Shown here in pieces: positions 48,846 through 59,010 of a stretch of 64,000 bases of DNA. The stretch is from Romanomermis culicivorax (lineage: Eukaryota; Nematoda; Enoplea; Mermithida; Mermithidae), in NCBI GenBank assembly GCA_963922205.1, contig CAWUHX010000223.1, forward strand, positions 434,001 through 498,000, read 5' to 3'. The first letter of the stretch is position 1; each line of letters opens with the position of its first letter. The notes beneath the pieces are model-generated. The model was not told where the DNA came from and did no database searches. It saw nothing but the letters and a program-made list of their open reading frames with translations. The translations under genes were made by a program, and so were the position numbers.

Positions 48846-51164
48846 TTGCCTGGTGATCCGGCTACTACAACCCCAGCTCTGACATGCAAGATAGATACAG
48901 GAGATGCAAGACCTGTAGCAAAGAGATATTACAGAGCTTCAATTAATAGTCGGCCAGGAGTAAGGGGACACATAAAGGAAATGTTGGATCAGGGAGTGAT
49001 CAAGCCCTGGAAGTCACCGTGGGCTGCACCCTTGTTCCTGGTTGGAAAGAAAGATGGAACTACGAGACCAGTAGTGGATTTTAGAGGTATAAACGAAGTG
49101 ACCAAGGATGATAAATATCCCATCCCGAGAATAGATGACTATTTAGATTGCCTTGGAAGAGCGAAGTTTTATACGACTCTAGATTTGAAGTCGGGATATT
49201 GGCAGGTCCCGATGGAGGAGGAGAGCAAGGAGAAAACGGCCTTTATATGCCAAGAGGGCTTGTTTCAGTTTAAAGTGATGCCGTTTGGATTGAAGAATGC
49301 ACCTGCTGAATTCCAAAGGATGATGGAGAGAATCCTTGGGGATTTGGTATGGAAAATTTGCCTAGTGTATATAGATGATATTATCATCTTCTCGAATACG
49401 TTCGAGGAACACTTAGAGAATTTGAAAATGGTGCTAGAAGCGTTGAGAAAGGCGAAGTTGACTCTTAAGCCAGAGAAATGTGAATTTCTTCCCGAGAAGG
49501 TGCACTTTTTAGGGCAGATCTTGGACCCGAACCGAATTTCTCCAGATCCTAAGAAGGTCAAGGCGATAACGGAATTTCCATTCCCGGACTCTGTTAAGAA
49601 AATGCAAAGATTCCTAGGTATGCTACAATGGTGTAAGAAATTTATACCAGACCTAGCAGCACTAGCTGAACCCTTGTACAAATTAACAGGCAAGAAGGGA
49701 ACATGGAATGTAACGGAGTTGCATTACACAACTTTTGAGAAGCTCAAAGTAGCATTGACCTCAGTACCTTTCTTAAGACATCCAATTTTAGATGGATCTG
49801 CACGATTCATTCTTCAAACAGATGCCAGTGGAATTGCACTGGGGGCAGTGTTATGTCAAGAGACTGACTCGGAACGTTGGGTAATTGCCTACAATAGTCG
49901 GATATTGCGGGCAGAAGAAAGGAAATGGTGCGCCACCGAAAGAGAATGCTTAGCTGTGGTTTACGGCCTTAAAATTTACAAACATTATCTTTTGGGCCAA
50001 AAGGTCAGGATTCAAACTGACCACAAACCTTTATTATCAATGAGGGTCAACACACAGACTAATGACAAACTCAAGAGGTGGTACGCATTCATTTGCCAGT
50101 TTAATCACAGGTTGGAGTACGTGCCTGGCAGACAGAATGCCATGGCAGATTTCCTCTCCAGGAAGGAGGAACTGGATGAGCAGAAAGAGAAGTTGCCACC
50201 AGAATGGGAGCTTATCTTTCAGAAAGAAGAAGTGAAATCTCTTGCTGAAGACGAAGTCCTTAACCAAAACCACAAAGTTTTAGTGAAACAACTTCGGGAA
50301 CTCAGAGGAGATGAAGTGGATGAGGCTGTAGGAGTCTTCACTCTGGTGAAGATGGCCACAGCTTCAGTGGCTTCAAACTATGGTGTTAGTGATGAAACTC
50401 AACTTAATATTTCTCCAGAATTTGATAATTATCGAACGCCTGAGAAATATGAAATTGAGGCGGTAGTCACTAGACAAATGGCGAAAAACTTGCAGCAGGA
50501 GGAAAAAGGACATCCTCCTGAGCAAGCTAAACCTAAAGAGGAAGTGAAGAGAATTTTTGAACCGAAGGAGAAGGAGTTTGAAGAAGCCCCAGAGATTGAA
50601 GATGGTAGACCGAAAGGGCTTATCTCAAACGCCTTGATGTCAAAGTTGCAAGGAAAGGATAAAGATTTAAAAGTGATCTTCGAGAAACTAGGTGCTAATA
50701 GTGGCACCAAGTCTCAAAGTAACTTTTATATCGATCAAGGGATACTATATAGAGAGACTTTTGGTGAGGCAGAGGATCAAGTTGTTGTCCCCTCTGTTCT
50801 CAAAAAAGTTGTCCTGCATCAGTATCATGGAGCAGTGATGATGACGCATCAAGGGTTTAAGAGAACCCTTGCTATTATTAAGAAGCGGTTCTGGTGGCCG
50901 AGCATCGAGAAGGATGTTCGGAGCTGGATCAGCTTTTGTCCGATATGTCAAATTGCGACTCCAGGAAAGGCTACAATACCCCCATTAAATCCTATTATTC
51001 CTAGAGGACCATTTGACATAGTCTCTGTAGATATTGTGGGAATTTCTCCCATGAGTGAAAAAAGACCGTATGTGATAGTATTTCAAGATTACTTTACAAA
51101 ATGGGTGGAAGCAGAAATGATCCCGGATCAATCTGCTGTAACCATTGTGGACAGTTTTCTTTGA
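48846..51164 (+). CDS. Pol, reverse transcriptase - RNase H - integrase N-terminal part (772 codons)
   Basis: RT motifs are in order: V-D-F-R-G-I-N, T-L-D-L-K-S-G-Y, F-G-L-K-N-A-P and the catalytic Y-I-D-D at nt 49368-49379. RNase H follows with Q-T-D-A-S near residue 325, T-E-R-E-C and T-D-H-K-P. Integrase has its HHCC zinc finger near residues 658-700 and the first core Asp in S-V-D-I-V-G near 729. The linker between RNase H and integrase (about residues 440-620) is acidic and unusually long. The frame is cut by TGA at 51162-51164, and the same frame resumes at once with the rest of the integrase. Confidence 0.9.
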   Translation: MPGDPATTTPALTCKIDTGDARPVAKRYYRASINSRPGVRGHIKEMLDQGVIKPWKSPWAAPLFLVGKKDGTTRPVVDFRGINEVTKDDKYPIPRIDDYLDCLGRAKFYTTLDLKSGYWQVPMEEESKEKTAFICQEGLFQFKVMPFGLKNAPAEFQRMMERILGDLVWKICLVYIDDIIIFSNTFEEHLENLKMVLEALRKAKLTLKPEKCEFLPEKVHFLGQILDPNRISPDPKKVKAITEFPFPDSVKKMQRFLGMLQWCKKFIPDLAALAEPLYKLTGKKGTWNVTELHYTTFEKLKVALTSVPFLRHPILDGSARFILQTDASGIALGAVLCQETDSERWVIAYNSRILRAEERKWCATERECLAVVYGLKIYKHYLLGQKVRIQTDHKPLLSMRVNTQTNDKLKRWYAFICQFNHRLEYVPGRQNAMADFLSRKEELDEQKEKLPPEWELIFQKEEVKSLAEDEVLNQNHKVLVKQLRELRGDEVDEAVGVFTLVKMATASVASNYGVSDETQLNISPEFDNYRTPEKYEIEAVVTRQMAKNLQQEEKGHPPEQAKPKEEVKRIFEPKEKEFEEAPEIEDGRPKGLISNALMSKLQGKDKDLKVIFEKLGANSGTKSQSNFYIDQGILYRETFGEAEDQVVVPSVLKKVVLHQYHGAVMMTHQGFKRTLAIIKKRFWWPSIEKDVRSWISFCPICQIATPGKATIPPLNPIIPRGPFDIVSVDIVGISPMSEKRPYVIVFQDYFTKWVEAEMIPDQSAVTIVDSFL

Positions 51165-51170
51165 AATATT

Positions 51171-51932
51171 GTGTTCAGGCATGGAACCCCGGTGAAATTG
51201 TTGAGTGATAATGGTTCATGCTTTACAGCTGATTTGATGACGTCAGTCTGTAAATTGTTGGAGTGTCAGAAGATTTTCACAACTGCCTACCATCCACAAG
51301 GAAATGGAATGGTTGAAAGGTTTAACCAAACCTTGATCAAGCAGTTGCGAAAAGTTGCTATAGAGGATTCAGATAAGTGGGACAGATATCTGCAATCTGT
51401 CGTTTTTGCATATAATGCCACACCTCATACCTCAACGAGATGTTCTCCATTTGCCTTATTGAGAGGTCATGAGGCTAATTTTGGCATTAGTATTGGTGTT
51501 GCAAGAAACATAGTTCTGCCAATGAACTATGAGGCTTATAAGCATATACTAACCGAAAGTTTAGTAGAAACTTATGAAGTCATTTCAGAGATTATCAGGA
51601 AGGCTGCGGAGAGCAGTAAAAAGTTTTTTGACCGTAAAGCAAAAGCTCATGATTATTCCGTCAATGATTGGGTTTTGCTGAAAGTCGATAAACAGAAAAA
51701 ACTGGGTCTGCCGTGGCAAGGACCGTATGTTGTTACTGATAATAGGAGATTATCAGAGAATGTGCTTGAAATCGCTCACTGGAGAGAGCTGCTGAAAAAG
51801 CAGGTGGTATCCGTGAGCAGGTTAAAGCACTTTCGCTACGAGACTGGCAGATGGCTGCAGTCTAACGACGTGTCATCTAAGGACACGCAGTTTACTGTAG
51901 ATTCAAAAATTGATAATTATAAACTGCCCTAG
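51171..51932 (+). CDS. Pol, integrase catalytic core remainder and C-terminus (253 codons)
   Basis: Same frame as the preceding ORF after the TGA. It has the second core Asp in L-L-S-D-N-G-S and the catalytic Glu in N-G-M-V-E-R-F, completing a D,D-35-E type core. A C-terminal part with W-V-L-L-K-V and a small SH3-like stretch (G-L-P-W-Q-G-P-Y-V-V) follows. No chromodomain was recognised. The coding sequence of pol ends here, just before a GTGTGTGT run. Confidence 0.9.
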   Translation: MFRHGTPVKLLSDNGSCFTADLMTSVCKLLECQKIFTTAYHPQGNGMVERFNQTLIKQLRKVAIEDSDKWDRYLQSVVFAYNATPHTSTRCSPFALLRGHEANFGISIGVARNIVLPMNYEAYKHILTESLVETYEVISEIIRKAAESSKKFFDRKAKAHDYSVNDWVLLKVDKQKKLGLPWQGPYVVTDNRRLSENVLEIAHWRELLKKQVVSVSRLKHFRYETGRWLQSNDVSSKDTQFTVDSKIDNYKLP

Positions 51933-52409
51933 CGCGTAGCGCTGTTTTTTCGTGTGTGTGTGTGCGTGTGATTACCCCCCCTATATTTTTTCGTCCCCAA
52001 TATTGTATTTAAGTACAAATTGTAATTAATTGTATTTATTTATGTATTTATCGCGTATTTATCGTGTATTTTTAATTTTCCCTCGCGTAAATCTTAAAAT
52101 TTCTCAAAATTTTTGGTAAAAAACCACTCTTCGCAAAAATTCCAAATTCTTAAAATTTTTTCGCGGCTTGAATTTTAAATTTCCCCGAGTCCGATTAATT
52201 TTTCCGGAGGAAATAGTTAGTTGTTGCCCCCCGATTCTGTGAATATTGGAAGAATTGGGAAAACCGCTGAAGTTTTAGAGTGAAAATAGACAAAAAGTAG
52301 CGAAAGCGGAAAATTTGTCGATTTTTCAGCTCTTATTGAAAAAATTTCGAAAAATTTTGCAAAAATTGACAGCGCCGAATTGGTAGAATTCGAGAAAGAA
52401 GCGGAAGGA
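51933..52409 (+). other. Spacer between pol and the accessory gene
   Basis: Holds a short GT dinucleotide run (51951-51968) and AT-rich sequence without a gene. It may carry the promoter or splice signals for the accessory gene, but nothing specific was found. Confidence 0.4.
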
Positions 52410-55098
52410 ATGTCCAGGCCCCCCAATGGACGCCGGATGAAGCAGTATCTGGTCACGGACCCCCACGTGACCTACGGTCAGCCGCAGGTGCGGCAAAACA
52501 ATCGGTATTTTTTAGTCGATGGTAAGCGACCTAAGTTATTAAAATTAGTTAATTTAAAAATTAATTGGGCAAAGCAGGATGTTATAGCCCACGGGTGTCT
52601 AGACGAAGGCCTAGACAATTGTAAAAATTTAGTGGGAACAAAATTGTTCTGTCAACTTGAAAAAGTGTGGCAAAGCTGCCTGTAGCGCAAAATTTGGACT
52701 TTTTGCGAAACTACATTATTCCTCTACACACATAGCAAGTTGAATAAATTCGTCTATGTGATGGGGAAGAAGTGGAGTGTAGCAACTGGTCGACTAGGGG
52801 TAGATAATTTCAAAATCATTTAAATTTTCAAATTCCATCTTAACTTAATTTTCTACGAATTTCCACATTTTGGGTAAATTAGTAAATATATTTTCAAATT
52901 TCTTCTTGGAAATTCTTAATTTATTGGTTGGATAGGCTGTTTTGGGCGTTGGATTCAGACGGCATGCAGTCGATTGATGGAAGACGCAGGTGGTCTGTGC
53001 GTGTACTCCGGTATAAGGTAGAAGTCGGGGCCGCACTTGTGTTTAACTATCTGCCAACACTAACCCAATATATGTGTAGTACCTTATTTTCCCCTGCTTG
53101 CAAATTTCTTTTCTTCTTTCCTATTTGCGCTTACTATCTGTGGTGAAGGTAGAATTTAACCGATGTTTGTCCGCTTTGGGAAAAATTGTCATTAAAAAGT
53201 TGTAAACATTTCGCCTGAATTTTTTAGACTACAATGTTAAACGCATTGTCAGAGTCGGCGAATTAGAACGATGGTTTGCCACGAGGTTTGGGAGATTTTC
53301 GTTGGAATTGACGGAACCGAAATTGGTCGAGGTAGGTAAGGTGGCTGAGATGATCGAAACCTTGAAAGACAGTAGGTTTCGAGGACAGCCAGTTATCGGT
53401 TTTGATACCGAAAAAGTTACTCAAGAGTATGTGAGTAAGGTTTTCGCAACTTCTGGGGTTGATAACCCAAAAGGGAAGGAGTTCCCGAGAGTCATTAGCT
53501 TCTCGACGGTGACTGGAGACACCTTTGTTGTAGATACTACGACAATCATGCCCAAGGAATGGATGCTCATTCATGAGCTCTTAGATTCGGACATGCTTCT
53601 CGTTGGATACAACTTGGTTACAGATCTGGTTGCCGTCTGGAATGTTAATGGCACAGGCAGAAATCACCAGGATGTTGATCTGACAGCAGAGATCAAGTAT
53701 AGAATTGCATCTTCGTATGGCCGTTATTATGACGTAGCCAAGGTAGGGGATCAATTGAACCGAAGATTTTTGGCAATGTCCAGGAAGTTGGGACTTTGCC
53801 CAGAAACATTTAAGCTGAAAGGGTTGTTCACGGAGCTGTATCTGGCGGACGTTGGTTATTTCCAAATCGATTTCCGTCAGAGAGCGCAAGGTGAACGATT
53901 CTGTAGGCACACGTTGACGCAGTTTGAAATCAGGTATTCAGCACTGGACGCCTACTACTCATTGTTGGTTTTCTTAGCGTTTTTCCACTATGAGTTAGCT
54001 ATGGAAGTTGAGGTCGGATTCCAGTATTTTCCACATGATTTGATGAAAGCGGATCAAATCCAGATAATGGCGTACAGGTTGTACAGGTTTTTTAACATGA
54101 TACATGGAGAGAATTTTCCGCAGACTTTTTGTGGAAGTCCGGAAGTAGAGGAGCCGCAGTCGTTGGCTATTTACCACGTAATGAGACAGGAAGCGTATGC
54201 CCCTATGGCTGCCCAAATGGACACCTCATTTGGAGGCTATGTGGAGTACAGCTTCCCTCATTACGAGGCAAATCCGAAGAGAGGGAGAGACGTAAATATA
54301 CCTAAAGGTATTCATCCTGATTATACCGTTAAAGAAAAAAGTAAGAATGTAGACGGTAATGATACGGTAAGTGAGGATGAAGAGTTTGAAGAAGCTTTGT
54401 CGGAAAAGCAGATTAGAACTCGAATAATGAACAAGGTGATAGATATGGTTAATCGAGGGAAGAGTTTCAGTAGACTCGATGAACCAGTATCTATGGTTTT
54501 GTACGAGAATTTCCTAAGGTGTAGGAAAGAAACGAAGCAGTTGTTGGAGATAACATCTCCGGAAGTTGATTACCACGAGTATGAACCAGTCAGAGTTTCA
54601 AATGGTAAAGACTCGTACGTAAGGCAACACTGGAGTATGGATATCGCTCGTTATTCTGAAAAATTGATCGAGGACAATTTTAAGAATTTGGAGTCAGTGT
54701 GTAATAAAGTTCCGCTGACGTTTCATTTATTTTGGCCAGCTTGTAGAGAGGAAGCGGAAGAGTACCTTACCTCTCTCCTTGACCACAACTATTTGAGATC
54801 CTTTAGCCCTGAGGGAAAGGAACAACTCTTGAAGATGTTGTGGAGGGGAGATAGGTACGGTCAGTACTTATCATTTTTGAACAGTCTTCCAGTAACAGAG
54901 GTGCATACGCCAACCAAGGGCAATTCTATTACATGTTGGGGAAATCGTTTCGGATTTCTGCCGATCCGATTTTGGCCCAAGACAAAATCATGGGAGCAAA
55001 GACCGGTAGACAAGAGGAAGCATTTGGTGGAGTGTCCGCAGTACAAAGATAATCCGTACTGCTATCAGAGGTTTTACTTCCGTCAAATAGCTGTTTGA
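52410..55098 (+). CDS. Accessory ORF3a: DEDDy 3'-5' exonuclease, two exons
   Basis: Exon 1 is 52410-52521, starting at ATG; the intron is 52522-53227 (GTAAGC...TTTTTTAG); exon 2 is 53228-55098. The phases fit and the upstream exon-2 frame is open back to the acceptor. About 660 residues result. The exonuclease fold is shown by motif I F-D-T-E (Asp at nt 53404, Glu two codons on), motif II Y-N-L-V-T-D (Asp at 53623) and motif III Y-S-A-L-D (Tyr at 53935, Asp at 53947). The spacing is normal for RNase D/WRN-type domains, and all catalytic residues are present. The C-terminal 380 residues are unrecognised but end in a Cys/His-bearing segment. Enzymes of this type trim RNA or single-stranded DNA 3' ends. 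DEDDy ORF3s have been reported in rotifer retroelements. The role here is unknown. A TGA ends it, with the frame continuing. Confidence 0.8.
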
Positions 55099-55107
55099 GT
55101 CCCAGGT

Positions 55108-55563
55108 TTGCGATACCCGATTGATATGGGCGAGGACGCAACGAAGGAGAACCAGAAAAAGAGCGTGTTAGCATATCAACCGGAATACGTTCCAGGTTGC
55201 GAACCGCCATTTTTTCAGCCGATATTGCCGTCCGATGCTCCAGGTTTCACGATTACGCATATTGGCGATAAGGTTGTAGTGACGCCGACAGGTAAGCAGC
55301 CAGCAGTGCCGGTTACAGGCACTGAGGTAAGCCCAACGGTGAGTCAACAATCTGGAGTTGATATGAGTAGTTTGGATAAGGTGCAGGGGATGCAGGCTGA
55401 GCCTGTTGCGGCGAAAGCACAGCAACAAGCGATACCTGCAGACCTCAACACCCCCATAGACTTGAATCAGGTAGGAGATGATTTAGAAGTGGCTAAGGAG
55501 GTCACTGTTGAATCATTGATACAGCCTGATCAAGAAGCACAGGTAACCTCTTTATTAGATTAG
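55108..55563 (+). CDS. Accessory ORF3b, first part: low-complexity linker protein
   Basis: About 151 codons in the same frame as the exonuclease, directly after its TGA (55096-55098). It ends at TAG 55561-55563, again with the same frame open on the far side. Composition is rich in P, V, T, Q and E, with no recognised domain; an internal ATG lies at 55126. It is either an independent short protein or, more likely, the linker of a longer accessory protein that joined the exonuclease to the next segment before nonsense changes arose. Confidence 0.5.
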   Translation: MRYPIDMGEDATKENQKKSVLAYQPEYVPGCEPPFFQPILPSDAPGFTITHIGDKVVVTPTGKQPAVPVTGTEVSPTVSQQSGVDMSSLDKVQGMQAEPVAAKAQQQAIPADLNTPIDLNQVGDDLEVAKEVTVESLIQPDQEAQVTSLLD

Positions 55564-55584
55564 ACAGAAAGTTTACTTTCTGGA

Positions 55585-57543
55585 ATGGATGTTAGGGCAG
55601 AGCAGATGTTGGATGAAAGCAATCTGATAACGATTGCTGCAAGTCCAGCAATAGAGGAAATTGAAGCAAGGCTCAGGGAGCAAGCTGAAAAGGAAATCGA
55701 AAGGCAGAAGGAGATTTTTACTAAGCAGCTTGCGGAGCAGAAAGCGAGATTAGATCAGCAGCAGAAGCAGCTGGAACTAGTATTGGCTGGTTTTACGGCG
55801 CAGCCGACGCCTCTGGCAGCGCCTACAGTCGTGCAAGCTCCAGCCAAGCCGCCTACTGCTTATCATATCCCGAAATTGCCGGCGCAACCTTCTAGTACGC
55901 AGGCCATCCAACCTGCGGTCAGCAAGGTTACGCCGACAGTTCAAGTAGCGCCCAGAGATCCAAGTATAGACGGTGGTATACCAGGTATGTACACTGCCGA
56001 AGAGGTTAGAAAGTTCAGAGCAGAAGGTCGTACGGACGACCAAATTAAAAGATTAGGAAGACGAAAATTAACCCGAAAGGCCAATAGGGCTAAGAAGAGA
56101 GAGGAAGAAGATGTTATTGAAATCAGTGATGGTGAAGGAGAACAGACAGGGAGTTCTACGTTTGTGGATTTGAAGTTTGCAGGATCTACAACTTTATTGA
56201 CGGATTCAACCAAGTCCAAGACTGAAACTACGCTGACAAGCCTGATGCCTGGAACCAAAAGTTCTACGAGTCAGGTGCAGTCGACGGTTGCTTCGGCTAA
56301 AGTACCTAGTAAATCGTCTGCATCTCAGGTAAGTGCAACGACGAATAGTACTTTGGCTAAGCCCGTGTCTAAAGTCGATAAGACTTCTCAGCAGGACCAG
56401 AGCAGCGCTTCAGGGAAAAAAGTTGTTTCTAAACCCTCTACGTCGGAACCGACAAAATCGGTCAAGAGAAGTAGAGATAAGGAAGTAACTTTGGAGTACC
56501 TAAGTTCTGTTTTGAGAGACTACTGGGATGTCCATAAGAAGTTTCCGCTGGTGAAGGGAAGGATAGATTTTTTGACACCGGAGGTGATCAAATTCTTTGC
56601 TCAGGATATGCCAGATGATAATAGGAATCAAATCATCTGGGCATTGGTGAATAATGGAGTAGAGGAGCTTTACGAGAACTACGGGGATCACTTTGATGTT
56701 CAGGGTGGTTTCCTGTATGATCATGTAAACGTTCCTGAGCCCATTTGGGAGTATATTTGGCTCAAGTTCATGCCAAATTGGTTTCATCATTTTGATGCGG
56801 AAATAGTAATGGCAGCCGTGAGATACTTATGTACCATGGTGTTGCTAAAGTTAGAACAACAGCAGTTGGGCCCAAGACATATTGGTGCAATTGATGCACG
56901 GGCCAAATCATTTGTCACAGAGAGGTATTATTCTATCTACCTGGGGGGAGAAGGTAGTACTGCATTCAGGGAAGCGTATGCCAACCGAATGCAGGAACAC
57001 CAACAAACTGCAGTAGATATGGCAGCGAAAAGAAGGTTGTCTGATATGGTTCAGAAATTTTCTGGTAAGTTCCAGAAGGCCGAGGATGAGGAGGGGAAAC
57101 CCTTCAAGATTCCAATGTTAACGGAAAGACAACCTAGGGATGCATCCAGGACTAGGAGCCAGCACTCGCGACAATCGTCTCACTCGCAGGGTCGGCACCA
57201 GCCTGGAGTATTCAAATTACCGTACGCGAATCAACAAAGTCAAGGTAGGTCCACTACCTCAGCTTCTGGAGTATCTTCCGTAAGTTCCACTCAGGGCTCG
57301 TACCAGAGGGGAACTGGAGGGGGATATGGCCGAGGCTGGGGTCAGGGGCAGGGTCAAGGTAGAACCTTCAAAATGGTTAATCCGCAACTGTATAGAGGAC
57401 AGGCAATGGGTGGACACCCTCGTGTGGCCCAACCTCGAGGAGTTTTTGGGGGATTCCTCAGGGGTCGTGGAGCTCGGGGTGGTCCCTACCCTCGCCGTGG
57501 TAGCTTCCAATACGGCGGTTATGGTGGCGGCGGGCAACAATAA
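55585..57543 (+). CDS. Accessory ORF3b, main part: coiled-coil and RGG-rich protein (652 codons)
   Basis: Residues about 22-68 are a strong heptad-type coiled coil (E/K/Q-rich). Residues 70-290 are low-complexity P/S/T/K sequence. Residues about 299-475 form a compact, predicted mostly helical domain with many aromatic residues (W, F, Y) that I do not recognise. The last 130 residues are S/Q-rich, then Gly/Arg-rich with repeated R-G and G-Y-G, typical of RNA binding. Oligomerisation plus RNA binding would suit a second Gag-like or assembly factor, but this is inference. It lies in frame with the two preceding ORFs and may be the C-terminal part of a single accessory polyprotein. Confidence 0.55.
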   Translation: MDVRAEQMLDESNLITIAASPAIEEIEARLREQAEKEIERQKEIFTKQLAEQKARLDQQQKQLELVLAGFTAQPTPLAAPTVVQAPAKPPTAYHIPKLPAQPSSTQAIQPAVSKVTPTVQVAPRDPSIDGGIPGMYTAEEVRKFRAEGRTDDQIKRLGRRKLTRKANRAKKREEEDVIEISDGEGEQTGSSTFVDLKFAGSTTLLTDSTKSKTETTLTSLMPGTKSSTSQVQSTVASAKVPSKSSASQVSATTNSTLAKPVSKVDKTSQQDQSSASGKKVVSKPSTSEPTKSVKRSRDKEVTLEYLSSVLRDYWDVHKKFPLVKGRIDFLTPEVIKFFAQDMPDDNRNQIIWALVNNGVEELYENYGDHFDVQGGFLYDHVNVPEPIWEYIWLKFMPNWFHHFDAEIVMAAVRYLCTMVLLKLEQQQLGPRHIGAIDARAKSFVTERYYSIYLGGEGSTAFREAYANRMQEHQQTAVDMAAKRRLSDMVQKFSGKFQKAEDEEGKPFKIPMLTERQPRDASRTRSQHSRQSSHSQGRHQPGVFKLPYANQQSQGRSTTSASGVSSVSSTQGSYQRGTGGGYGRGWGQGQGQGRTFKMVNPQLYRGQAMGGHPRVAQPRGVFGGFLRGRGARGGPYPRRGSFQYGGYGGGGQQ

Positions 57544-58267
57544 TTTCATATAGCCGCATCACTTTTGGACCAAAATTCGTTATTTCGTACAAATTTTATT
57601 TCAAAAATACAAAAACACAAATAAAATACAAAATACAAAAAAAATATATTATCTCGTTTTATTGTTGCTTTAAAATTTTAAAATTTTTTCTCATTTCCGG
57701 TGCCCAAAAGTTGCCTGGCAAAATTCGTCTTTCCGTCCATCTTATTTCGGGCGTGTATATAGCCCTCGTATTTTTCTTGTTTACTTTCAGGGCCTGAAAA
57801 AGATGAAGACGTGAAAATTTTATTCGCGTTTATAAAATTATTTCGTAAGTAGATATTTGAAATATTTTATAGAAAATATTTTTTACTGAGTAGATTTGTA
57901 TTGGACGGAGCGATGTGGCGAGCGGCCGACCGGGGAGGAAGCGCACCTGGGGCACCTCATCACCGAGGTTGTAAAAACCAGGAAATGGGAGAAGAGGAAC
58001 AGCGACGCCCCGGATCTAGGCACAGATCAAGGTCGAAGTCCAGGCCGAACTACGTTCGTGATCATTTCCGGTAGCCTGAAAAGGAGTGCCCTGCCGAATG
58101 GATTGATCAAGGTCGCCGTCACCTGAAGGACCTGGTAGGGGATGGATAACATCTTGGAGGGGGTAGCCCCAAAAATTTGTTTTCCAAGGGGAAAACTAAT
58201 ATGCAGTTGGGGCCTCAGTATGAGACTCAGGCTGCAGAAAGGTTTTCACCTCCCGTTGGTCGGTTTT
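57544..58267 (+). other. Element 3' untranslated region
   Basis: AT-rich to about 57895, then GC-richer to the purine tract. No gene is supported; short open frames at 57896-58126 and 58142-58351 overlap the LTR or lack family features. Confidence 0.45.
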
Positions 58268-58280
58268 GAGGGCGGAGGGA
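58268..58280 (+). promoter_or_regulatory. Polypurine tract
   Basis: GAGGGCGGAGGGA directly precedes the 3' LTR. It is almost all purine and in the exact position expected for plus-strand priming. Confidence 0.75.
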
Positions 58281-58759
58281 TGTTAAGGTGGTCTCAGGTG
58301 CATGTGTTCAGCTTCCAGCGTCGGTGCGCAGGTGGTAGGACGCGGCAATAAGTGGCGAAAAGAAAGTGATAAATTTGCATAGGTTTATGCTGCCACTGTT
58401 TCCCGTTTTTGGTGTCTTTTTATTATTGTTAAAAAGATTACTTTTTATGGAGCATCGCTGCCATCATCCTAATTATAATATTTTTGTTTATTATTTTTTA
58501 TTGGCGTCGCCCATCGTCACCCAATACACTTTGGACCTGTAAGTGTATTGTTTTGTGAGGGTAGTGGAGGGAGTCCATAAGAATAGGAGTGGAGACTTGG
58601 GTACGAGCTCCTGAGGTACGTGCCAAGGTGTTCTGCCTGAGGTTTAGCGAAAGTTCTGGTGTATATCTGGTGAAACGTCTGGGAGAGTTTGGTGTTTGTT
58701 GTTGTTGTTAGCCTGTGGTTAGAACTGTTGCTTTATTGTGACCCCACAGCGGCCTAACA
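58281..58759 (+). repeat. 3' LTR of the 14-kb element
   Basis: A 479-bp copy of 44694-45172, TGTTAAGG...CTAACA, about 19 substitutions apart, followed by the TTTG duplication. Confidence 0.96.
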
Positions 58760-59010
58760 TTTGGTTGCACCGACGATGAATAGAATGGTCGATTTTCTGG
58801 GAAGTCAGTAGTTGTTTTTAGTAGTAGTTCAGTAGTTCTGTAGCAATCGATATGGGAATTTGATGTGCATTTAAAATTTCTCACAGAATCTTTTGCTTTT
58901 ACTTTTTTCTTTCTTTAACTTTGGAACTGGACATTGTTTGCGAAACTTTTTGACTTTAGACTATTGATAATTTTTTTCGTTATCTCAAATTTTTGTCTAT
59001 TTTTTGTTAT

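Larger units (their letters stand above)
44694..58759 (+). mobile_element. 14.1-kb Ty3/Gypsy LTR retrotransposon carrying a DEDDy exonuclease ORF
   Basis: Bounded by 479-bp direct LTRs (44694-45172 and 58281-58759) that begin TGTT and end AACA. TTTG flanks both sides (44690-44693 and 58760-58763) as a 4-bp target duplication. A purine tract (58268-58280) precedes the 3' LTR. Gag, protease, RT, RNase H and integrase follow in standard order at 45281-51932. About 5 kb of extra coding sequence lies at 52410-57543, where an env gene would be in errantivirus-like elements. By eye the LTRs differ at about 19 of 479 sites (about 4%), so the copy is older than the element at 2558. Five in-frame stops and one frameshift interrupt the coding frames, so this copy is probably defective. 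Confidence 0.95.

Noticed and set aside
55777-57549. Minus-strand frames of 86-105 codons under the accessory ORF
   Set aside because: Antisense shadows of the coiled-coil/RGG protein.
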